Shown piece after piece: positions 1 through 7,346 of a stretch of DNA of 14,591 bases (its first letter is position 1; each line of letters starts with the position of its first letter). The stretch spans positions 1 to 14,591 of the forward strand of contig JBDTSW010000056.1 in the NCBI GenBank assembly GCA_039930945.1. The letters run 5' to 3'. The notes beneath the pieces are model-generated. The model did not search any database and had not been told where the DNA came from. It saw nothing but the letters and a program-made list of their open reading frames with translations. This DNA is from JBDTSW01 sp039930945 (lineage in GTDB: Bacteria; Actinomycetota; Thermoleophilia; Solirubrobacterales; 70-9). A program made the translations under genes and the position numbers.

Positions 1-1
1 G

Positions 2-931
2 TTCAACAAGAACTCCCAGGGGGCGATCTCCGAGGCGGCCAAGCTGGCCGGCGAGCTCGGGGCCGAGGCCGCCGCGCTGGTGGTCGGCGACGTCTCCGAC
101 GAAGCGGCAGCGGGGCTTGGCGCCTACGGCGCCAAGCGGGTCTTCCGCGCCAAGTCGGTGCCGGAGGGCCTCGCCCAGCCGATCGTCGATGCGATGGCGA
201 AGGTGATCTCCGACGAGGGCTTCTCCTACGCCCTGTTCGGCGGTGGGCTGCTCGGCTTCGAGATCGGCGCCGGGCTCACCGCCCGGCTCGACGGGGGGGT
301 GACGATGGAGGTGACCGCGGTCAGGGTCGCCGACGGCAAGCTGGTCGCCGAGCGGCCGGTGCTCCAGGACTCCGCCGTGGTCGATGTCGGCTACGTCGGC
401 GAGCCCGGGATCATCATCGGGCGCCTCAACGCCTTCGACGTCAACGAGGGCGGCGACGGCTCGGCCGAGGTGGTCGACGTCGACGTCGAGCTCTCCGAGT
501 GGTCGGGCAGGGCGCGGATGGTCACCCGTGGCGAACAGCGCGGCGAGGACGTCAACATCGAGGACGCGGACATCCTCGTCGGCGGCGGCCGCGGTCTCGG
601 CGAGGCGGGCAACTTCAAGCTGGCCGAGGAGCTGGCCGAGGCGATGGGCGGCGCCGTCGCGGCGACCCGCGCGGTCGTCGACGCCGGCTGGTATCCCTAC
701 GCGGCCCAGATCGGCCAGACGGGGAAGACGGTCGCGCCGAAGCTCTACCTCGCGGTCGGCATCTCCGGCGCGATCCAGCACAAGGTGGGCATGCAGAGCT
801 CGGAGGCGATCCTCGCGGTCAACAAGGACCCGAATGCGCCGATCTTCGAGTTCTGCGACCTCGGAATCGTCGGCGACCTCCACAAGATCCTGCCGAAGCT
901 GACCGAGGCCATCAACGCCAAGAAGGGCTAG
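2..931 (+). CDS. etfA: Electron transfer flavoprotein subunit alpha (5' end missing)
   Basis: Alpha subunit of the soluble FAD-containing electron transfer flavoprotein, which takes electrons from acyl-CoA and related dehydrogenases. The frame is open from base 2, so the gene starts before the window; 309 residues are visible. The C-terminal third carries the family's FAD-binding signature: a VGGGRGLG stretch, GQTGKTVAPKLY, VGISGAIQH, then a NKDPNAPIFEFCDLGIVGD segment. The visible N-terminal part is the end of the Rossmann-like domain that packs against the beta subunit. The ETF-quinone oxidoreductase gene begins 6 bases after the stop, so the two are surely co-transcribed. A beta-subunit gene is expected just upstream (inference). 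Nothing abnormal is seen in the visible part. Confidence 0.95.
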   Translation, partial: FNKNSQGAISEAAKLAGELGAEAAALVVGDVSDEAAAGLGAYGAKRVFRAKSVPEGLAQPIVDAMAKVISDEGFSYALFGGGLLGFEIGAGLTARLDGGVTMEVTAVRVADGKLVAERPVLQDSAVVDVGYVGEPGIIIGRLNAFDVNEGGDGSAEVVDVDVELSEWSGRARMVTRGEQRGEDVNIEDADILVGGGRGLGEAGNFKLAEELAEAMGGAVAATRAVVDAGWYPYAAQIGQTGKTVAPKLYLAVGISGAIQHKVGMQSSEAILAVNKDPNAPIFEFCDLGIVGDLHKILPKLTEAINAKKG

Positions 932-937
932 CGCCCG

Positions 938-2638
938 ATGCCGCCGGTCGCCCCAGCACAGTTCCCGCCGCCGGTCGATCCGGCGACGGAGTTCGTCGGC
1001 CCGCCGACCGATCTCCCCGACGAGCGGATCGAGGTCGGCGTGGCGATCGTCGGCGGCGGCCCGGCCGGCCTCGCCTGCGCGATCCGGTTGACGCAGCTGC
1101 TCTCCGACGAGCCCGCGCTCGCCGAGCAGCTCGGCGAGGTCCCGGTGGCGGTGATCGAGAAGGGCAGGACGGCGGGCGCGCACACGCTCTCCGGCGCGAA
1201 CATGCGCCCGTCGGCGATGAGGGAGCTGTTCCCCGACCTCGACCCCTCCGACTGGCCCGTCTACCAGGAGGTCTCCAAGGACGCCGTCTATCTGCTGACC
1301 AAGCGCTCCGCGCTGCCGCTGAAGCCGATGCCGCCCAACTTTCGCAACCACGGCAACTACGTCACCTCGATCGCGAAGCTGAGCCGCTTCCTCGGCGACA
1401 AGGCGGAGGAGGCGGGCGTCTACCTGCTGAGCGAGACCGCGGCGACCAAGCTCCTGGTCTCCGACCGCGTCGTGCGCGGGATCCGCTCCGGCGACAAGGG
1501 CCGAGACCGCGAGGGCAACGAGCTGGGGAACTTCGAGCCCGGCTCCGACGTGGTCGCCAAGGCCACCGTCCTCGCCGAGGGCACCGCCGGCCACCTGACC
1601 GGCGCCGCGATCGACTACTTCGACCTCCAGGGACACCTCCCGCAGCGCTGGGAGCTGGGGGTGAAGGAGGTCTGGAAGGTGACGAAGCCACTCGACCGCG
1701 TTATCCACACGATGGGCTGGCCACTGCGAAAGCGCGCCAAGTGGAACGAGTTCGGCGGCTCCTTCATCTACCCGATGGGCGAGGACAAGATCTGCATCGG
1801 CATGGTCTGCGGCCTCGACTACACCGACGCCACCTTCTCGGTCCACGACGCCCTGCAGCAACTGAAGACGCACCCGTTCGTGCGCAAGCTCCTCGAGGGC
1901 GGCGAGCGCGAGGCCTGGGGCGCGAAGACGATCCCCTCGGGCGGCTACTGGGCGATGCCGCGCTCGCTCTCGGTTCCCGGGATGGTGATCGCCGGCGACT
2001 CGGCGACGATGGTCAACATCCCCGAGCTGAAGGGAATCCATTACGCGATGCACGCGGGCATCTATGCGGCGGAGGAGATCGTCGCGGCGCTGAAGCGTGA
2101 CGAGGTCAACTTCTCGGCCTACGACGATCGCGTGCGAGAGAGCGTGATCGCCAAGGACCTCTACAAGTGGCGCAACGGCCGCCAGCCGTTCTCGAAGGGC
2201 TTCTTCGTCGGCGGCGCGATCGCCAGCGCGATGACGATCACCCAGGGCATGTTCCCCGGCGGGATGTGGAAGCAGGTGCCCGACGCCGAGGAGGAGATGG
2301 TGCTCGGCGGCACCGGCGCCGGGTATCCGAAGCCCGACGGCAAGTACACGTTCGACAAGCTCTCCTCGGTCTTCGCCTCGGGCAACGCCACCCGCGACGA
2401 CGCCCCCAACCACGTCCGCGTGCAGACCCACGTGCCCCGAGAGGTCGCCCAGACCTGGGTCTCGATGTGCCCGGCGCAGGTCTACGAGATCCCCGAGGAC
2501 CAGCTCGAGGGCGGTGATGCCGAGGTCGACGTCAAGATCACCGCCTCGAACTGCGTCCAATGCGGCGCGATCACCGCCAAGGGCGGGCGGCTGACACCCC
2601 CCGAGGGCGGAGACGGCCCCCTCTACCAAGAGGTCTGA
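938..2638 (+). CDS. Electron transfer flavoprotein-ubiquinone oxidoreductase (ETF-QO)
   Basis: Membrane-associated flavoprotein that oxidises reduced ETF and reduces quinone, linking beta-oxidation to respiration. The 566 residues contain a dinucleotide-binding GGGPAG (39-44) for FAD, the later FAD/quinone-site segment AGDSATMVNIPELKG (352-366), and a C-terminal ferredoxin-like domain from about residue 490. That domain normally holds four cysteines ligating a [4Fe-4S] cluster. Here only C511, C539 and C542 are present; the position of the fourth, two residues after C542, is I545, and the loop to PEGG is a few residues shorter than I recall for the mitochondrial enzyme. No other cysteine lies in the domain. 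ATG at 938 follows a weak AAGGG. The first 25 or so residues are proline-rich and precede the flavin fold. The family call is firm; the cluster type is open. Confidence 0.93.
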   Translation: MPPVAPAQFPPPVDPATEFVGPPTDLPDERIEVGVAIVGGGPAGLACAIRLTQLLSDEPALAEQLGEVPVAVIEKGRTAGAHTLSGANMRPSAMRELFPDLDPSDWPVYQEVSKDAVYLLTKRSALPLKPMPPNFRNHGNYVTSIAKLSRFLGDKAEEAGVYLLSETAATKLLVSDRVVRGIRSGDKGRDREGNELGNFEPGSDVVAKATVLAEGTAGHLTGAAIDYFDLQGHLPQRWELGVKEVWKVTKPLDRVIHTMGWPLRKRAKWNEFGGSFIYPMGEDKICIGMVCGLDYTDATFSVHDALQQLKTHPFVRKLLEGGEREAWGAKTIPSGGYWAMPRSLSVPGMVIAGDSATMVNIPELKGIHYAMHAGIYAAEEIVAALKRDEVNFSAYDDRVRESVIAKDLYKWRNGRQPFSKGFFVGGAIASAMTITQGMFPGGMWKQVPDAEEEMVLGGTGAGYPKPDGKYTFDKLSSVFASGNATRDDAPNHVRVQTHVPREVAQTWVSMCPAQVYEIPEDQLEGGDAEVDVKITASNCVQCGAITAKGGRLTPPEGGDGPLYQEV

Positions 2639-2704
2639 GAGGTTTCCGAGCCGCAGCACCCGGGCTCTCCCTCGACCGCTCGCGTACAACTGCGCGGCGG
2701 CCAC

Positions 2705-3250
2705 GTGGCACTGGTTGCGCCGCTCCACCCCGACGATCGGGGCCGCTACCTCTCCGGCGTTCGGAGGATGAGCGAGGAGTCCATCTACAAGCGGTTCATG
2801 ACCCCGGTCACGCGCCTGTCCGAGTCGCAGCTTCGCTACCTGCTCGACGTCGACCACCGCGACCACGATGCTCTGCTCGCCGTGGACGAGGAGAGCGGCG
2901 AGGCCGTGGGTGTGGCGCGGTTCGTGCGCCTGGACCAGGCTGAGGTCGCCGAGGCGGCCGTGATCGTGACCGACGACTGGCAGGGGTTCGGCCTGGGCAA
3001 GGCGCTCTGCCGCATCCTCGCCGAGCGGGCGCGGGAGTTGGGCATCGAGCGCTTCCAGGCGACGCTTCTGGTCTCAAACACGGCGATGATGTCGTTGCTC
3101 GAGTCGATGGGCCCGGTGCGGGTTGTTTCGAGCGAAGGCCCGACGATCGTGGTCGACGTCACCCTGCCCGAGCGCGGCATCGGCGAGCACATGGCCGGCG
3201 TCCTGCGGGCGGCGGCAAGGGGCGAGGTCGAAGTCGCGTCAGCCGACTGA
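2705..3250 (+). CDS. GNAT-family N-acetyltransferase, similar to the catalytic domain of Pat-type lysine acetyltransferases
   Basis: Probable acetyl-CoA-dependent N-acetyltransferase of 181 residues. The acetyl-CoA pyrophosphate loop is QGFGLG (93-98), within a VTDDWQGFGLGKAL helix-loop; the conserved asparagine of motif B is N125 in VSNTAMM. The N-terminal part (LHPDDRGRYLSGVRRMSEESIYKRF) resembles the GNAT domain of actinobacterial Pat and of PatZ-like enzymes, which acetylate acyl-CoA synthetases; the substrate here is inference only. GTG at 2705 is chosen because residues 4-20 belong to the domain. The alternative ATG at 2768 would remove the first strand, and its GGAGG lies immediately against the codon. 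A TACAAC -10-like box sits at 2685-2690. The gene is in the same frame as ETF-QO, separated by its TGA and 22 sense codons. Confidence 0.85.
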   Translation: MALVAPLHPDDRGRYLSGVRRMSEESIYKRFMTPVTRLSESQLRYLLDVDHRDHDALLAVDEESGEAVGVARFVRLDQAEVAEAAVIVTDDWQGFGLGKALCRILAERARELGIERFQATLLVSNTAMMSLLESMGPVRVVSSEGPTIVVDVTLPERGIGEHMAGVLRAAARGEVEVASAD

Positions 3251-3261
3251 GGACTCGGCGT

Positions 3262-4107
3262 CTACGCCAGGGCCTCGCGGGTGGTGGTCTCCCGCATGAA
3301 GGCGCTGATCACCGCGGCCAGGCGCTCGGGCTGATCGAGCGAGACGAACGTCTTCGCGTTGGCGATCGTCTCGATCCGCGCGTCGGGGATCGCCGCCGCC
3401 AGCCGCTCGGCGTGGGACAGCTTGAAGAAGCGGTCCTCGGGAGCCCAGGCGAACAGCGTCGGGCGGTCGAAGTCTCCAAGGCGCTCGGCCGCCTCGAGCG
3501 TGTGGCGCTTGTGGATGCCGATCGTGAACTTGCGCAGGTCGCGTCGAATTCCCTCGTCGCTCGCGCTCGGCGCGAGCCATGAGGCGCTGAGCTCGTCGGG
3601 GATCTTCGACTTGGCGAAGGGGGCGTAGGTGGCGCGACGGATCGCGCCGACGCGGAAGGGCAGCGTCATCGCCGTGATCCCGCCCGGCACGCGGGCGAGC
3701 GGTGGCATCAGGTTGAATGGGAAGGGCGGGAAATGCTCATTTGTGTCGCAGTTGGTCAGCACCAGCCGCCCGATCCGCTCCGGGTGCCGGGTGGCCAGGA
3801 TCTGCGAGATCGCGCCCCCGGAGTCGTTGCCGACGATGGTCACGTTTTCCAGGCCGAGGGCGTCGAGGAAGTCGGAGATGATCCGCGCCACCCCGGGAGG
3901 GGAGAGGTCGGCGTCGGCCTTCATCGCCGTGGCGTGCGAGCCCATCGGCCAGTCGGGGGAAATGCAGCGAAACTCGCCGGCCAGCGCCGTCGCGCTTCGC
4001 TCCCACAGCCGGCCGTCGACGAGGAAGCCGTGGACGAAGACGAGCGGCTCGCCCTCACCGGCCTCGCGATAGCTGATCGGCCCAGCGTCCAGGTCGGTTC
4101 GTTTCAT
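3262..4107 (-). CDS. Alpha/beta hydrolase with an aspartate at the nucleophile position and no catalytic histidine
   Basis: Alpha/beta-hydrolase fold protein of 281 residues, probably cytoplasmic. The oxyanion motif is HGF (26-28) and the nucleophile elbow is GNDSG (93-97), which places D95 where epoxide hydrolases and haloalkane dehalogenases have their aspartate. The acid is probably D225 in APEDRFF. The loop that usually carries the general-base histidine (normally A-G-H-F) reads AKTF at 251-254, so T253 stands in its place. The start at 4107 is chosen over an upstream ATG at 4131 because GAGGAG (4113-4118) lies 5 bases before it and the upstream ATG has no Shine-Dalgarno sequence. It converges on the GNAT gene with an 11-base gap and diverges from rpmE across 80 bases. 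Substrate unknown. Confidence 0.85.
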   Translation of the reverse strand: MKRTDLDAGPISYREAGEGEPLVFVHGFLVDGRLWERSATALAGEFRCISPDWPMGSHATAMKADADLSPPGVARIISDFLDALGLENVTIVGNDSGGAISQILATRHPERIGRLVLTNCDTNEHFPPFPFNLMPPLARVPGGITAMTLPFRVGAIRRATYAPFAKSKIPDELSASWLAPSASDEGIRRDLRKFTIGIHKRHTLEAAERLGDFDRPTLFAWAPEDRFFKLSHAERLAAAIPDARIETIANAKTFVSLDQPERLAAVISAFMRETTTREALA

Positions 4108-4112
4108 CTCGG

Positions 4113-4118
4113 CTCCTC
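4113..4118 (-). promoter_or_regulatory. Ribosome binding site deciding the hydrolase start
   Basis: GAGGAG on the minus strand lies 5 bases before the ATG at 4107. The competing in-frame ATG at 4131 has no such element, so the shorter reading is preferred. Confidence 0.7.
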
Positions 4119-4172
4119 TCGCGCCTTTCATGCATGCAGACAGTAGGCGAACGGACCGCTTGAGGCGCTGGG

Positions 4173-4178
4173 TAGAAT
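4173..4178 (+). promoter_or_regulatory. Putative -10 box of rpmE (leaderless-type)
   Basis: TAGAAT, a 5-of-6 match to the -10 consensus, ends 9 bases before the rpmE ATG. No Shine-Dalgarno sequence lies between, and no -35 box is evident at 16-18 bases upstream. The spacing would put transcription start at or very near the ATG, as in leaderless actinobacterial messages. Confidence 0.45.
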
Positions 4179-4187
4179 TGACCCGAG

Positions 4188-4397
4188 ATGAAGACCGAGA
4201 TCCACCCCGACTATGTCCTCGCGCACGTCCGCTGCGCTTGCGGCAACGAGTTCTACACGCGATCGACCGAGGCCGACCTGCACGTCGAGATCTGCTCGGA
4301 GTGCCACCCGTTCTACACGGGCAAGCAGAAGCTGGTCGACACCGGCGGGCGGGTCGAGCGGTTCAAGCGCCGCGCCGCCCGCCGCAAGAAGAGCTGA
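4188..4397 (+). CDS. rpmE: 50S ribosomal protein L31, zinc-binding form
   Basis: Large-subunit ribosomal protein L31 of 69 residues, a normal length. It is the zinc-ribbon (C+) form: a CAC pair at C16 and C18, and a CSEC pair at C37 and C40, followed by the hallmark HPFYTGKQK and a basic tail. In many bacteria the C+ form is replaced by a cysteine-free paralogue in zinc starvation; no such paralogue is in the window. The start has no Shine-Dalgarno sequence but has a TAGAAT box just upstream. The gene heads the block DUF1385-prfA-prmC-tsaC. Confidence 0.97.
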   Translation: MKTEIHPDYVLAHVRCACGNEFYTRSTEADLHVEICSECHPFYTGKQKLVDTGGRVERFKRRAARRKKS

Positions 4398-4461
4398 CCT
4401 GCCCGAGCCCTTGAGCTCGCCCGAACCCTCGGACGCCAGCCCGAACCTCGCCGGCGTCCGC

Positions 4462-5409
4462 ATGCCCGACGGCCTCCCGGTCGCCGGCCGCGACGCCCCG
4501 GTGGGCGGCCAGGCCGTGCTCGAGGGCGTGATGATGCGCGGCGTCTCGACCTGGGCTGTCGCCGTGCGCGCGCCCGAGGGAGCGATCGAGGTCACCTCCG
4601 AGCCCCTGGTCTCCTGGGCCAAGCGCCACCGGGTCTGGCGCTGGCCCGTGATCCGAGGCGTCGTCGCCCTCGGCGAGTCGCTGAAGATCGGCTTTCGGGC
4701 GCTGGCAATCTCGGCCAACGCCCAGATCGAGACCGCGGAGGACGAGGAGGAGCCAAAGCCGGTCGGCGGCCTCACCTGGGCGCTGACCATCGCGCTGTCG
4801 ATGGCGCTCGCGATCGGCCTCTTCTTCGTCATCCCGGTGGCGGCGACCAGCCTGATCTCCGAGCAGCTCGGCTCGGCGCTGCTGTTCTGGCTGGTCGAGG
4901 GGGTGCTGCGGACCGCGATCTTCATCGGCTACATCGTCGCGATCAGCCGCCTGCCCGACCTGCGACGCGTGTTCGAGTACCACGGCGCCGAGCACAAGAC
5001 GATCTCCTGCCACGAGGCCGGCGACCGGCTGACGCCCGCGCGCGCCGAGCGCTACTCCCGCCTGCACCCACGCTGCGGCACCAGCTTCCTGCTGATCGTG
5101 ATGGTGCTGGCGATCTTCGTCTTCGCTCCGATCGGGCTGCCGGAGTGGTACTGGCTGGTCGCCTCCCGCATCCTCGGCATCCCGCTGATCGCAGGACTCT
5201 CCTACGAGGTGATCAAGTGGGCCGGCCGCAACCGCCGCAAGCGCTGGGTGCGGGCGCTGATGTGGCCCGGGTTGATGCTCCAGAACCTGACGACGCGCGC
5301 GCCCGACCGCGAGCAGCTCGCCGTCGCAATCGCCTCGCTGGAGGCCGTCCTCGCCCTCGAGAGCCTCGGCTCCGCCCCGGAGGCCGAGGCGATCGAGATC
5401 GTCGCCTGA
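4462..5409 (+). CDS. DUF1385 (YqhQ-like) multipass membrane protein
   Basis: Integral membrane protein of unknown biochemical function, 315 residues from this start, close to the usual length of about 318. The family's opening motif GGQAVLEGVMMRG (15-27) is followed by a cytoplasmic-looking segment, then hydrophobic segments near 104-130, 139-161, 208-225 and 229-250. Between the second and third lies the conserved EYHGAEHKTI (172-181), with two histidines and an acidic residue that could bind metal (inference), then HPRCGTSFL. ATG at 4462 is chosen because it sits 14 residues before GGQAV; a TTG at 4411 is possible. Neither has a clear ribosome site, so translation may be coupled to rpmE, which ends 64 bases earlier. 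The family is known to occur beside rpmE and prfA. Confidence 0.92.
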   Translation: MPDGLPVAGRDAPVGGQAVLEGVMMRGVSTWAVAVRAPEGAIEVTSEPLVSWAKRHRVWRWPVIRGVVALGESLKIGFRALAISANAQIETAEDEEEPKPVGGLTWALTIALSMALAIGLFFVIPVAATSLISEQLGSALLFWLVEGVLRTAIFIGYIVAISRLPDLRRVFEYHGAEHKTISCHEAGDRLTPARAERYSRLHPRCGTSFLLIVMVLAIFVFAPIGLPEWYWLVASRILGIPLIAGLSYEVIKWAGRNRRKRWVRALMWPGLMLQNLTTRAPDREQLAVAIASLEAVLALESLGSAPEAEAIEIVA

Positions 5410-5433
5410 GCCGCCGCCCGTCAGACTAGATCC

Positions 5434-6510
5434 GTGATCGAGCGGCTCGTAGAGCAGGTGGAGGGGCGCTTCGCGGAGCTGGAGCGCCAGATGTCGGATC
5501 GGGAGGTGATCGCCGACCGCGAGCGCTACGCCGAGATCGGGCGCGAGTACAACCTGTTGAAGCAGGCCCACCAGCTCGCGGTCGAGTACCGAAAGCTCAA
5601 CGACGACGTCGAGGGGGCGCGCGAGCTGCTCGAGGAGGACGGCGACGACCCCGAGCTGCTGAGCATGGTGGCCGAGGCGCCGGCTCGGCTCTCACAGCTC
5701 GAGGAGGAGATCCGCCTGGCGATGGTCGAGCGCGATCCCAACGACGCCAAGAACGTGATCATCGAGATCCGCGCCGGGGCCGGGGGAGACGAGGCCGCGC
5801 TGTTCGCGGGCGACCTGTTCAACATGCTCACCCGCTACGCGGAGGAGCTCGGCTTCAAGACCGAGGTCCTCTCGCAGTCGCCGGCGGAGGTCGGCGGCTT
5901 CAAGGAGGTGACCTTCGAGATCAAGGGCGACGGGGCCTACTCGGTGTTCAAGTACGAGGGCGGCACCCACCGCGTGCAGCGCGTGCCGGTGACCGAGTCG
6001 CAGGGCCGGATCCACACCTCGACCGCGACCGTCGCCGTGCTGCCCGAGGCCGAGGACGTCGAGGTCGAGATCAACGACGGCGACCTGCAGGTCGACGTCT
6101 ACCGCTCGTCGGGCCCGGGGGGGCAGTCGGTCAACACAACCGACTCGGCGGTGCGGATCAGCCACAAGCCGACGGGCATCGTCGTCTCCATGCAGGACGA
6201 GAAGTCGCAGCTGCAAAACCGCGACAAGGCTATGCGGGTGCTCCGCGCGCGCCTCTACGAGCGGGCACTGGAGGAGCAGCGGGCGGAGATCTCGGCCGAG
6301 CGCCGCTCGCAGGTGGGAACGGGCCAGCGCTCGGAGAAGATCCGCACCTACAACTACCCCCAGGGCCGGGTCACCGACCACCGCATCAAGCTCACGGCTC
6401 ACAACCTCGACGAGGTGCTCGGCGGGAGCCTCAGCGAGTTCACGGATGCGCTCTCGGGGGAAGAGAAGCGGGCGCGTCTCGAGGCCCAGGCCGCCGCCGC
6501 GGACTCGTGA
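5434..6510 (+). CDS. prfA: Peptide chain release factor 1
   Basis: Class I release factor that reads UAA and UAG and triggers peptidyl-tRNA hydrolysis. Length is 358 residues, normal for RF1. The codon-recognition tripeptide is PVT (185-187), a variant of the usual PAT that still fits the RF1 P-x-T form and not the SPF of RF2. The catalytic GGQ is at 229-231; Q231 is the residue methylated by PrmC. GTG at 5434 is chosen because the coiled N-terminal domain begins at once. No Shine-Dalgarno sequence is visible; a weak CAGACT lies 6 bases before the start. prmC overlaps its stop by 4 bases (GTGA), so the enzyme and its substrate are translationally coupled. Confidence 0.98.
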   Translation: MIERLVEQVEGRFAELERQMSDREVIADRERYAEIGREYNLLKQAHQLAVEYRKLNDDVEGARELLEEDGDDPELLSMVAEAPARLSQLEEEIRLAMVERDPNDAKNVIIEIRAGAGGDEAALFAGDLFNMLTRYAEELGFKTEVLSQSPAEVGGFKEVTFEIKGDGAYSVFKYEGGTHRVQRVPVTESQGRIHTSTATVAVLPEAEDVEVEINDGDLQVDVYRSSGPGGQSVNTTDSAVRISHKPTGIVVSMQDEKSQLQNRDKAMRVLRARLYERALEEQRAEISAERRSQVGTGQRSEKIRTYNYPQGRVTDHRIKLTAHNLDEVLGGSLSEFTDALSGEEKRARLEAQAAAADS

Positions 6511-7346
6511 GCACCGCCGTCGCTGGCACCGTGCGCGAGGCGCTGGCGTCGGCCGCAGCCGCGCTCGAGGCCGCCGGTGTCGAGACCCCGCGGCTCGATG
6601 CCGAGCTGCTGCTCGGCGCGGCCACCGGCAGCGACCGCGCCACCCTCGCTGCCGATCCCGATCGCGGGGTGAACGCGGCCGCAGGGCGGCGTTTCGGCCA
6701 GATGGTGCGCCGGCGTGTCGCCCGTGAGCCGGTCGCCTACATCCTCGGCCGCCGCGGCTTCCGCCGGATCGAGCTGGCGGTGGACCCGAGGGTGCTCGTG
6801 CCGCGCCCCGACACCGAGCTGCTGGTCGAGGTCGCCGTGGCGCTCGCGCCGCGCATGGTGCTCGACGTGGGCACGGGCTCGGGGGCGGTCGCGCTCGCGC
6901 TCGCCGACGAGCTTCCAGTGGCCGCGATCGTCGCCACCGACACATCCGGCGCCGCGCTGGACGTCGCCCGTGACAACGTCGCCCGGCTCGGGCACGGCGA
7001 TCGCGTCCGGCTCGAGCTGGGCAGCGTCCCGCCGGGCACCAGGGTCGACCTGGTCGTTGCCAACCTCCCCTACGTTGCCGAGGCCGAGTGGCGGGGCCTG
7101 GCGCCCGAGATCACCCGCCACGAGCCGCGTGGCGCGCTCGTCTCGGGCCCGACCGGCCTCGAGGAGATCGACTCGGTGCTGGCCGCCGTCGCCGCGGACC
7201 AGGAGTCCTGCCGTGCCGTCGCCCTGGAGGTCGGGGCCGGGCAGGCGCCGGCCGTGGCCGGGCTGGTGCGGCGCGCCGGGTTCGAGCGGGTCGAGACCCA
7301 CCGCGACCTCGGCGGCATCGAGCGGGTCGTCTCCGGGCGCCGATGA
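6507..7346 (+). CDS. prmC: Release factor glutamine N5-methyltransferase (PrmC/HemK)
   Basis: SAM-dependent enzyme that methylates the GGQ glutamine of RF1 and RF2. It has 279 residues: an N-terminal helical domain (about 1-70), a linker with REPVAYILG and the RPDTELLVE motif, then a Rossmann methyltransferase domain with the SAM loop VLDVGTGSGAVAL. The active-site motif that cradles the glutamine side chain, usually NPPY, reads NLPY (186-189). The asparagine, second proline and tyrosine are kept, so activity is expected. GTG at 6507 overlaps the prfA stop by 4 bases; the gene's own stop overlaps the tsaC start as ATGA. This tight coupling supports the assignment. Confidence 0.95.
   Translation: MSTAVAGTVREALASAAAALEAAGVETPRLDAELLLGAATGSDRATLAADPDRGVNAAAGRRFGQMVRRRVAREPVAYILGRRGFRRIELAVDPRVLVPRPDTELLVEVAVALAPRMVLDVGTGSGAVALALADELPVAAIVATDTSGAALDVARDNVARLGHGDRVRLELGSVPPGTRVDLVVANLPYVAEAEWRGLAPEITRHEPRGALVSGPTGLEEIDSVLAAVAADQESCRAVALEVGAGQAPAVAGLVRRAGFERVETHRDLGGIERVVSGRR

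Noticed and set aside
2648..2667. GAGCC...GGCTC hairpin after ETF-QO as a terminator
   Set aside because: The stem is only 5 base pairs with a 10-base loop and no T-run; too weak to call.
2636..2704. ETF-QO and the GNAT gene share one reading frame, separated by a single TGA and 22 sense codons, as if a read-through fusion were possible
   Set aside because: ETF-QO ends exactly where the family normally ends (PEGG...Y plus a few residues), and an open 69-base stretch is expected by chance at this G+C. No stop-codon read-through element is visible.
4213..4461. Upstream extension of the DUF1385 frame through rpmE
   Set aside because: The extension encodes low-complexity S/R/T sequence overlapping rpmE, while the family begins near GGQAV, 14 residues after the ATG at 4462.
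5422..5427. CAGACT as a -10 box of prfA
   Set aside because: Matches only 3 of 6 consensus bases; prfA may simply be transcribed from the rpmE promoter.
4363..5571. Long open frame on the minus strand opposite DUF1385
   Set aside because: It is antisense to a certain gene, shows low-complexity R/G/D/H/L-rich sequence without any family motif, and is a usual by-product of high third-position GC.
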